DNA of 22,218 bases from JAJPXC01 sp964562375. Its GTDB lineage: Bacteria; Bacteroidota; Bacteroidia; Bacteroidales; Muribaculaceae. The notes beneath the pieces were generated by a model that worked only from the letters and a program-made list of their open reading frames with translations, searched no databases and was not told where the DNA came from. The position numbers were made by a program, and so were the translations under genes. Positions 1-5,231 of the stretch are shown piece after piece. The stretch's first letter is position 1; each line of letters starts with the position of its first letter. The DNA lies in contig CAZLSW010000055.1 of the NCBI GenBank assembly GCA_964562375.1, positions 1 through 22,218 of the forward strand, in the 5' to 3' direction.

Positions 1-424
1 TCAGGAGATTATGAAATTCCTTGCCGAAGTCGACGCTTTTGACCTCGCATTGACGACGTTCGCCGGCCTCGGGGGCTTGGGTCACGCCGTGGTCGCGGGC
101 GAGCGCGTCATGGATATTCCGTGTCACGTCGATGTTGGGTATATACCCGTAGCGGATTGCGTTGCGGGTCATACGCCCGAAAACATCCACCCAATTGTAT
201 ACGGTGATCGGGTCGCACCCCTTCCCCTCGTCGTAAAGCCACGCGCAGAAGTCGTACACGAAAAAGGGATTGACCAAATCCAGCAACTCGGGTTGTCGCC
301 CTTGCGCCTCGGCGAAGCCCTCCACGTTCTCACGAAGGAGTTCCCATTTGTCGTTATTTTTCCGCCCCAGGGGTGATGAGCCGAATCGACGCTTATCCTC
401 AACTATGTAATCAGCGAGTCTCAT
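1..424 (-). CDS. Partial tyrosine recombinase/integrase-like protein (N-terminal part only)
   Basis: An open frame reads leftward from an ATG at 424 and runs off the window edge without a stop, giving 141 codons. The start of the protein is MRLADYIVEDKRRFG. Residues about 50-100 contain the pattern NPFFVYDFCAWLYDEG, then ITVYNWVDVFGRMTRNAIRYG. That order (an F-x2-WL helix, a short turn, a T-V-x2-Y helix, then a helix ending R-x-AI-x3-G) is what I expect of the SAM-like core-binding domain that precedes the catalytic domain in phage integrase-type recombinases of Bacteroidota. The catalytic R/H/R/Y residues would lie outside the window, so the activity cannot be confirmed. An AT-rich 14-bp palindrome sits just upstream. 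The call is inference from pattern; an unrelated helical protein is possible. Confidence 0.5.
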   Translation of the reverse strand, partial: MRLADYIVEDKRRFGSSPLGRKNNDKWELLRENVEGFAEAQGRQPELLDLVNPFFVYDFCAWLYDEGKGCDPITVYNWVDVFGRMTRNAIRYGYIPNIDVTRNIHDALARDHGVTQAPEAGERRQCEVKSVDFGKEFHNLL

Positions 425-438
425 TAGTGTATGGAACA

Positions 439-452
439 AAGTTTATAAACTT
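439..452. promoter_or_regulatory. 14-bp perfect palindrome upstream of the recombinase-like gene
   Basis: AAGTTTATAAACTT is a perfect palindrome beginning 15 bp upstream of the leftward ATG at 424. On the minus strand it overlaps a near-match to the Bacteroidota -7 box (TA, three bases instead of two, then TTTG). A palindrome over the promoter of a recombinase-like gene would suit an operator, but no regulator is identified. A second AT-rich inverted repeat, TAGGT-TTATAAT-ACCTA, lies at 506-522 and shares the GTTTATAA core. Confidence 0.35.
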
Positions 453-769
453 CAGTCCATATCGTCTTACTAAATCGTTATGGCATTAACAATTAGGCCT
501 TGGAATAGGTTTATAATACCTAAATAGAATGCGAAATAATTGGGATTTTTGCTACGTCTTTTATCTCCCCCCAAAAATGTTCAGGGGTTCCAAAACAACG
601 TATGTATCTGACACTGCACTGTTTACGTCAAGCATGGTGGATCTTTGCCGTGTCGCTATGGTATTTTTCATACCCTTAGAGCGCGAAGGTAAGCAAAAAT
701 TCTCACATTTTAGCCAATAAACTGGCAAAATGCGTTTAAAAGCGGGTTAAAAATGACTGGGGCAGACGC

Positions 770-804
770 AAAAAAACGAGGCCGCTTGGGGAGTGCGACC
801 TCGT
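770..804 (-). terminator. Leftward intrinsic terminator
   Basis: On the minus strand ACGAGGTCGC (804-795), a 9-nt loop, and GCGGCCTCGT (785-776) form a 10-bp stem with one mismatch, followed at once by a run of seven T. That is the form of a rho-independent terminator. No leftward protein gene lies between it and the leftward promoter at 1123-1130, so it most simply ends the transcript of the structured RNA, which would then be about 350 nt long as a primary transcript. Confidence 0.7.
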
Positions 805-839
805 GGATGGAGGATACTTGGTAACGGCAATGCGCAATC

Positions 840-902
840 GTTACATGTATAAAGGTGCCCAGGAGGGCTTTATTATAGGTATAGGGATGCCCCGGAGGGC
901 TT
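840..902. repeat. Two 31-bp direct repeats carrying GCCC/GGGC hairpins
   Basis: Copies at 840-870 and 872-902 agree at 24 of 31 positions and are one base apart. Each ends in a small stem: GCCC-AGGA-GGGC in the first, GCCC-CGGA-GGGC in the second, so the differing loop base leaves the stem intact. They lie between the structured RNA and the leftward terminator and so may be part of the same transcript. No function is known to me. Confidence 0.55.
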
Positions 903-972
903 CGTTCTCTGGTGGTTGGTTTTTTGATTTTTGGACCTTTTCTCTGCCGGCGTGGAGAATTGGGGTCCTGGA

Positions 973-1118
973 TTGTGAAAGGGATAGCGGTGATGGTAGC
1001 AGGCTTACTGCGGATTCCGTATGAGGCCCTTCGAGGATATTCCGCGGTATATGATCATTTTCCACGAAGCCTCAGAATCAGCTGCATTAAGTCGGGTAGT
1101 CACCGCTACCCTTTTCAC
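973..1118 (-). ncRNA. Structured RNA, candidate 6S RNA
   Basis: Read leftward, the 19 nt at 1118-1100 (GTGAAAAGGGTAGCGGTGA) pair almost perfectly with 993-975 (TCACCGCTATCCCTTTCAC), forming a long closing stem. Inside it lies a bubble, then an apical arm built from GATTC/GAATC, TGAGGC/GCCTCA, TTCG/CGAA and GGA/TCC. The 3' strand of the bubble can form its own hairpin, GCAG-TAAGC-CTGC. The 5' side can form a competing hairpin, GGGTAG with CTACCC. A closing stem, a central bubble with a 3' hairpin and a long irregular arm are the hallmarks of 6S RNA, which binds the RNA polymerase holoenzyme in a promoter-like shape. A TAACTTTG box ends 5 bp upstream of the stem, which sets the strand and the start. 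At 146 nt it is a little short for 6S RNA. RNase P RNA, tmRNA and SRP RNA were considered and their conserved cores are absent. Confidence 0.5.
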
Positions 1119-1122
1119 GCTA

Positions 1123-1130
1123 CAAAGTTA
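1123..1130 (-). promoter_or_regulatory. Leftward -7 box TAACTTTG for the structured RNA
   Basis: The minus strand reads TAACTTTG, an exact match to the Bacteroidota TAnnTTTG element. Transcription would start about 5-7 nt further on, at or next to the first base of the closing stem (1118). No TTG lies at the usual 20-nt distance upstream. Confidence 0.6.
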
Positions 1131-1185
1131 CGAAGCCAGGGAGCCCTCGATATGTCATTTTCACCATTTGCCAAGGGATAATTTC

Positions 1186-1217
1186 TTTGGATAGTATCGG
1201 GATTTGGCGTAACTTTG
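1186..1217 (+). promoter_or_regulatory. queD promoter (TTTG - 20 nt - TAACTTTG)
   Basis: TTTG at 1186-1189 and TAACTTTG at 1210-1217 are separated by 20 nt, matching both elements of the Bacteroidota housekeeping promoter. The predicted start near 1223 leaves a leader of about 22 nt before the ATG at 1246, which supports that start codon over an upstream TTG at 1228. Confidence 0.7.
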
Positions 1218-1245
1218 CAGGGCGTTATTGAGAGCCACAGTATTT

Positions 1246-1638
1246 ATGTATTACGTGAAGAAACGAATGGAGATAGCGGGGTGTCATCGCCTGGCGCTGT
1301 CTTACCCGAGCAAGTGCGAGCGACTGCACGGCCACAATTGGGTGGTAACGGTGTATTGTCGCGCGGAGCGTTTGAACGAGAACGGGATGGTGTGCGATTT
1401 CAAGCACATCAAGGAAGCGGTGCATGATTATCTCGACCATGGCGATTTCAACGCGTTGCTGCCTTTTAACCCCACGGCCGAGAATATCGCTCGGTGGGTG
1501 GTAGAGCAGATTCCTGAGGCATACAAGTGCTCGGTGCAGGAGAGCGAAAACAACACAGCAATATATGTGTCGCCTCGAGATGGAGCGGCGGTACATTCTT
1601 ATGAGGGCGCGTCACTGGACCCATTCGATGAGGATTAA
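1246..1638 (+). CDS. queD: 6-carboxy-5,6,7,8-tetrahydropterin synthase QueD
   Basis: QueD converts 7,8-dihydroneopterin triphosphate to 6-carboxytetrahydropterin, the second step of the queuosine/7-deazaguanine pathway, in the cytoplasm. The 130-residue product has the family layout. Zinc would be held by His14 and by His28 and His30 in LHGHNW. Cys24 in KCERLHGH is the expected catalytic cysteine. LDHGDFN and PTAENIARWV follow, and the C-terminal VQESENNTAIY matches the substrate-binding segment. I chose ATG 1246 because MYYVKKRMEIAG is the usual beginning of the family and because the promoter lies 28 bp upstream; an in-frame TTG at 1228 would add six residues. The gene overlaps queE by 11 bp, implying translational coupling of consecutive pathway steps. 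Confidence 0.95.
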   Translation: MYYVKKRMEIAGCHRLALSYPSKCERLHGHNWVVTVYCRAERLNENGMVCDFKHIKEAVHDYLDHGDFNALLPFNPTAENIARWVVEQIPEAYKCSVQESENNTAIYVSPRDGAAVHSYEGASLDPFDED

Positions 1639-2212
1639 CGAGATATTTTATTCGCTGCAGGGGGAGGGCGCTTTCACGGGTTGCCCTTGCGTTTTCGTGA
1701 GATTTTCGGGCTGTAACCAACATTGCCCGTTTTGCGACACGGAGCATGACCCATATAAGGAGATGGCAGAGCATGAGGTGCTGGAGGAAGTAGAACGACT
1801 TTCACCTCATTGTCAACACATTGTACTCACAGGAGGCGAGCCCACTTTACAAATCACGGAAAGCTTCTTGCAAGCACTTAAGGCCAAAGGCTACAGCATC
1901 CATATCGAGACCAACGGGTCGATTCCCTTGACACCCGAAATTGAAGAATTGATCGACTGGGTTACGGTATCGCCCAAAGCGTTGGCTGTAGTGATTGAGC
2001 GATGCGAGGAGTTGAAATTGCTATACGGGGCAGATTATACTCCTGAGGATTGGGCGCAACGCTTCCCCGCCGCTTTACATTTCCTGCAACCGGTTGATAG
2101 GCAAGATGAAAGTCTCAACGCCCGATGCGTTGAGGCTTGTATCGATTATATCAAGCTTCACCCGAGGTGGAGGCTAAGCTTGCAAACACATAAGCTGTTG
2201 AATATCCGTTAG
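1628..2212 (+). CDS. queE: 7-carboxy-7-deazaguanine synthase QueE (radical SAM)
   Basis: QueE is a radical SAM enzyme that rearranges 6-carboxytetrahydropterin, the product of QueD, into 7-carboxy-7-deazaguanine. The 194-residue protein starts MRINEIFYSLQGEG, typical of the family. The iron-sulfur cluster motif CNQHCPFC gives Cys29, Cys33 and Cys36 in the Cx3Cx2C spacing. The SAM-binding LTGGEPTLQ and ETNGS follow. The ATG at 1628 lies inside queD and is preferred over in-frame upstream ATGs, because the protein then begins with the conserved FYSLQGEG segment near its N-terminus. The stop codon overlaps that of the convergent lipoprotein gene by 4 bp. queC and queF are not in the window. Confidence 0.95.
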   Translation: MRINEIFYSLQGEGAFTGCPCVFVRFSGCNQHCPFCDTEHDPYKEMAEHEVLEEVERLSPHCQHIVLTGGEPTLQITESFLQALKAKGYSIHIETNGSIPLTPEIEELIDWVTVSPKALAVVIERCEELKLLYGADYTPEDWAQRFPAALHFLQPVDRQDESLNARCVEACIDYIKLHPRWRLSLQTHKLLNIR

Positions 2213-3030
2213 AAGCCCCAAAGAGCCTTCCCCAGGGGAGTAAGGTAATCGTAGAGATGGTAGGGGGCAACCTCTACGGCGATCTCTCCGGCGGCGTATG
2301 GGGCGATCTCGTAGGGAGCGTATACGAAAGTGATTCCTTGGTCGGTAACGTAGAAATTTTCGTAGGATTCGATATTGTCGGCGTCAACCATGGTGTCGTC
2401 GGAGGCGAATTGCTCTCGGGCCGAGTCGCGGATGGTATTGATAATGTTGGTGCGCTCCCCGGGGTCGAAAACGTTGTCGGGGGTAAGAACCTCAGCAGCG
2501 GGAACGTAATAGTTGACGTATTGTGTGGCGTACATTCCATGAGCGGCGCCGTACATGTAGTTGCTTTGGAAAATAGCGAACGACAACAGTGTGGAGCTCA
2601 TCGACTTGACGGAAATCACAGTGGATTGCTCTGACATGGCGCTGTCGGGTTTCAACTCGGTGGCCTCCTTCAGTCCATCCGTCTCGTCCTCGGCGATCGC
2701 GGGATGGGTGATGTAATACTTGATGGCCTCGGCGATAGTACCACCCTTTTGGCCATAAGCGAGGGAGAGGATGGAGTCCTGGAGCGGTCGCAAGTTATGG
2801 TCGGCCCAGCTCACAGGGAAAACGGCCGAGGTGATAACGGTGGCGTAGCTCGGGACTCCCATCTCTTTTGTCATCGAGGGGAGCTCCATGATGGCGGTGT
2901 CGGCATATTGTACCAGCTCGATGGGTTGCGAGCCTTTGAGGCCTCTTGCAATATCATTGTTACCCGAGCCGCAAGCGCCCAGCATAGCGATCACAGGGAG
3001 GGCCAGTGCCCATTTGGTTGTTGCTTTCAT
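2209..3030 (-). CDS. DUF3298/RsiV-like lipoprotein
   Basis: The 273-residue product begins with a charged n-region, a hydrophobic stretch and the lipobox LGAC with Cys20, so it should be exported and lipid-anchored. The C-terminal half has YMYGAAHGMYATQYVNYY and then FVYAPYEIAPYAAGEIAVEV, the two signatures I associate with the DUF3298 domain, also found in the extracytoplasmic part of RsiV-type anti-sigma factors and in PdaC-like proteins. Here there is no cytoplasmic anti-sigma domain, so a regulatory role is not implied; the domain may bind a sugar or peptidoglycan ligand, which is inference. It stands alone on the minus strand, with its own TAACTTTG promoter, between two rightward genes, and shares a TTAG stop overlap with queE. 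Confidence 0.8.
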   Translation of the reverse strand: MKATTKWALALPVIAMLGACGSGNNDIARGLKGSQPIELVQYADTAIMELPSMTKEMGVPSYATVITSAVFPVSWADHNLRPLQDSILSLAYGQKGGTIAEAIKYYITHPAIAEDETDGLKEATELKPDSAMSEQSTVISVKSMSSTLLSFAIFQSNYMYGAAHGMYATQYVNYYVPAAEVLTPDNVFDPGERTNIINTIRDSAREQFASDDTMVDADNIESYENFYVTDQGITFVYAPYEIAPYAAGEIAVEVAPYHLYDYLTPLGKALWGF

Positions 3031-3058
3031 TGGTGTGAAGTGTGTATAAAATTTGATG

Positions 3059-3066
3059 CAAAGTTA
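3059..3066 (-). promoter_or_regulatory. Leftward -7 box TAACTTTG for the DUF3298 lipoprotein gene
   Basis: The minus strand reads TAACTTTG 28 bp upstream of the ATG at 3030. It is identical to the boxes at 1123-1130 and 1210-1217. No TTG is seen at the 20-nt distance. Confidence 0.55.
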
Positions 3067-3099
3067 ATGATAAATCAATTCGGTCACGCGAAAATTTTG

Positions 3100-3107
3100 T
3101 ACTTTTG
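3100..3107 (+). promoter_or_regulatory. Rightward -7 box TACTTTTG for nadE
   Basis: TACTTTTG matches TAnnTTTG and lies 25 bp upstream of the nadE ATG at 3133, giving a short AT-rich leader. It is about 35 bp from the leftward box of the lipoprotein gene, so the two genes share one divergent control region. Confidence 0.55.
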
Positions 3108-3132
3108 TGACTTGATATAATAACAATTCACG

Positions 3133-5112
3133 ATGGTAAATGGATTTCTAAGAGTTGCGGCCGCTGTACCCAAAGTTACTCCGGCCGATTGTCAAGCTAA
3201 CGTCGAGAGCATTATCGCATTGGCTAAAGAGCTGGATTCCAAGGGCGCGCGGCTTATCGTGTTCCCCGAATTGTGCATCACCGGCTATACTTGCGTCGAC
3301 CTGTTTCACCAACAGCAATTGCTCGACGACGCCATGGACAGCCTCGAAACGCTTCTTTCGGCCTCGAGCGACATTCAAGCGATCATGGTAGTGGGGATGC
3401 CGCTGCGCATCGGCACGGGCTTGTACAACTGCGCGGTCGCAGTCCACGACTACCAAGTGTTGGGGATTGTACCGAAGTGCTACATCCCCAATTACAATGA
3501 ATTCTACGAGAAAAGGTGGTTTCATAGCGGTTACGACCTCAACACGCAATTGCGTTTGGAAAATCAATGCCAACCCGCGCCGGTGTCGCCCAACTTGATT
3601 ATCAACGCCCATTGGGCGATAGGCGACGACCGCCGCTCTCTCTGGCTGAAAGACAGCGTCAAGATCGGCATCGAGATATGCGAGGACTTGTGGAGCCCGA
3701 CACCACGCTCCACCCAATTGGCGATGCAAGGAGCCGACGTGATCGTTAATCTTTCAGCCTCCAACGACCTTATCGGCAAGTATCACTACCTTACCGACTT
3801 GATACGCCAGCAATCGGGGCGCCTGCTATGCGGATACGTCTACGCAGGCGCCGGTTGGGGGGAGTCGTCGACCGATCTGGTATTCGACGGCAAAGCCATC
3901 ATAGCCGAGAGTGGCTCGATTCTCGCCCGTAACGAGAGGTGGACGCGCACATCCCAGTACGTGATCCGCGACCTCGACCTTCAAGCTATCAGTCGCGACC
4001 GCATGCACCTTGGCACATTTACCGACGCTGTCAAAAGTTACCAGCCTGTACCCGAAACCCTTGAGGTAAATTGTGGAATTAACTATCACGAATTAGGCGA
4101 CCTATTGCGCGAGGTAGTTCCCCACCCCTTCGTGCCCTCGGACAAAGGTCACCGCGACGAACGGTGCTCAGAAATCATCAACATCCAAGTGGCGGGATTG
4201 GCACGTCGCCTGGACGCCACCGGGTGCAAGAAAATGGTAGTGGGGATCTCGGGTGGACTCGATTCCACGCTGGCGCTATTGGTGGCAGTTGAGGCTTTCG
4301 ACTCGCTTGGATTGGATCGCAAGGGCATAATCGGCGTGACGATGCCGGGATTCGGCACCACCAAGCGCACCAAGTCAAACGCCACGCTGCTGATGGAGGC
4401 GCTCGGCGTAACCATTCGAGAAATCCCTATCGGGGAAGCCGTCAACGTCCATTTCCGCGACATCGGCCATGATCCCGAGGTAAAGGACGTGACCTACGAG
4501 AACTCCCAGGCCCGCGAGCGCACGCAGATACTTATGGACCTCGCCAACCAAGAGGGAGGCATGGTGCTGGGGACGGGCGACCTGTCGGAATTGGCCCTTG
4601 GCTGGGCCACTTACAACGGCGACCACATGTCGATGTACGGGGTCAACGCCTCGGTGCCCAAGACGCTGGTGAAATACCTGGTTCAATGGTTTGCCGATCG
4701 CACCGACAACGCTGAGGAGCGGAGGACGTTGCTCGACATCATCGATACCCCCGTGAGCCCCGAGCTTCTCCCCGCGGATGCCCATGGCGACATCGCGCAG
4801 AAGACCGAAGACCTAGTGGGTCCCTACGAGCTTCACGACTTCTTCCTCTATTACACATTGCGCTACGGCTACACTCCTGCCCGAGTCCTGTATCTGGCTG
4901 AACAGGCATTCAAGGAAAGCTTTAACTCAGAAACTATATTAAAGTGGCTGAAAACATTTTATAGAAGATTTTTCAACCAACAGTTTAAGCGGTCATGCCT
5001 CCCGGATGGGCCTAAGGTGGGCAGCGTGTGCCTATCTCCTCGCGGCGACTGGCGAATGCCCAGCGACGCGTCGGCGCGGGCATGGATAGAAGAGATAGAA
5101 CGCCTATTGTAA
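3133..5112 (+). CDS. nadE: Glutamine-dependent NAD+ synthetase
   Basis: This cytoplasmic enzyme performs the last step of NAD+ synthesis, amidating nicotinic acid adenine dinucleotide with ATP and ammonia taken from glutamine. The 659 residues hold two domains. The N-terminal glutaminase (nitrilase fold) has the triad Glu46 (FPELCITGYTC), Lys115 (VPKCYIPNYNEF) and Cys183 (EICEDLW). The C-terminal synthetase, from about residue 340, has the ATP-pyrophosphatase loop SGGLDS at 373-378 and the later GDLSELALGWATYNGDHM. Length and domain order fit the large glutamine-using form, so no separate ammonia supply is needed. A divergent promoter precedes it. The stop codon runs straight into a ten-unit 9-bp repeat array that separates it from the oligopeptidase gene. 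Confidence 0.97.
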   Translation: MVNGFLRVAAAVPKVTPADCQANVESIIALAKELDSKGARLIVFPELCITGYTCVDLFHQQQLLDDAMDSLETLLSASSDIQAIMVVGMPLRIGTGLYNCAVAVHDYQVLGIVPKCYIPNYNEFYEKRWFHSGYDLNTQLRLENQCQPAPVSPNLIINAHWAIGDDRRSLWLKDSVKIGIEICEDLWSPTPRSTQLAMQGADVIVNLSASNDLIGKYHYLTDLIRQQSGRLLCGYVYAGAGWGESSTDLVFDGKAIIAESGSILARNERWTRTSQYVIRDLDLQAISRDRMHLGTFTDAVKSYQPVPETLEVNCGINYHELGDLLREVVPHPFVPSDKGHRDERCSEIINIQVAGLARRLDATGCKKMVVGISGGLDSTLALLVAVEAFDSLGLDRKGIIGVTMPGFGTTKRTKSNATLLMEALGVTIREIPIGEAVNVHFRDIGHDPEVKDVTYENSQARERTQILMDLANQEGGMVLGTGDLSELALGWATYNGDHMSMYGVNASVPKTLVKYLVQWFADRTDNAEERRTLLDIIDTPVSPELLPADAHGDIAQKTEDLVGPYELHDFFLYYTLRYGYTPARVLYLAEQAFKESFNSETILKWLKTFYRRFFNQQFKRSCLPDGPKVGSVCLSPRGDWRMPSDASARAWIEEIERLL

Positions 5113-5201
5113 ATCCCGAAATTCACGAGATTCCCGAGATTCCCGAGAATCCCGAAATTCCCGAAAATCCCGAAATTTTCGAAAATCCCGAAATTTTCGA
5201 C
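5112..5201 (+). repeat. Tandem array of ten 9-bp units between nadE and the oligopeptidase gene
   Basis: Ten consecutive 9-bp units fill 5112-5201 with no slippage in length. The forms are AATCCCGAA, ATTCACGAG, ATTCCCGAG (twice), AATCCCGAA, ATTCCCGAA, AATCCCGAA, ATTTTCGAA, AATCCCGAA and ATTTTCGAC. The consensus is A-(A/T)-T-C-C-C-G-A-(A/G). The array begins on the last base of the nadE stop codon. Units 7-8 and 9-10 form a repeated 18-bp pair, so the most recent duplication may have copied two units. Because the unit is three codons long, one frame reads a Pro-Glu-Ile/Asn repeat, but no start or family supports translation. Confidence 0.9.
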
Positions 5202-5203
5202 CC

Positions 5204-5231
5204 AAGAAACCAGAAATAAGAAACAAGAAAT
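5204..5231 (+). repeat. Four heptamers directly abutting the oligopeptidase start codon
   Basis: The 28 bases before ATG 5232 are exactly four 7-bp units: AAGAAAC, CAGAAAT, AAGAAAC, AAGAAAT. There is no Shine-Dalgarno sequence. A-rich leaders favour initiation in Bacteroidota, so this array could itself be the translation-initiation region. It follows the 9-bp array after two bases. Confidence 0.75.

Larger units (their letters stand above)
425..1245. other. Non-coding interval with RNA signals
   Basis: About 820 bp separate the recombinase-like gene from queD. I see no convincing protein gene here. It holds two AT-rich inverted repeats near 439-522, a leftward intrinsic terminator at 770-804, two 31-bp direct repeats at 840-902, a hairpin at 933-968 (GGACC with GGTCC, inner TTCTC with GAGAA), a leftward structured RNA at 973-1118, and two promoters at 1123-1217 pointing away from each other. 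A 63-codon rightward frame at 529-720 is open but resembles no family I know. The stretch 530-760 is otherwise unexplained. Confidence 0.6.

Noticed and set aside
11..376. 121-codon rightward frame
   Set aside because: It lies opposite the recombinase-like gene, whose minus-strand translation shows a coherent domain pattern. The rightward frame is its shadow.
529..720. 63-codon rightward frame in the left intergenic region
   Set aside because: It is open, but has no recognised domain, no good promoter spacing and an unusual composition. I cannot separate it from a chance frame; homologues in other genomes would be needed.
840..902. CRISPR array
   Set aside because: There are only two imperfect repeats with a 1-bp gap and no spacers, so this is a tandem duplication and not CRISPR.
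973..1118. RNase P RNA, tmRNA or SRP RNA
   Set aside because: The conserved cores I looked for (the RNase P GAGGAAAGTCC and ACAGAAA segments, the tRNA-like tmRNA end, the SRP GGAA/AGCA apical loop) are absent.
5028..5219. Rightward frame reading Pro-Glu-Ile repeats through the 9-bp array
   Set aside because: The repeat unit is three codons, so any frame stays open. The start lies within nadE in another frame and nothing supports translation.
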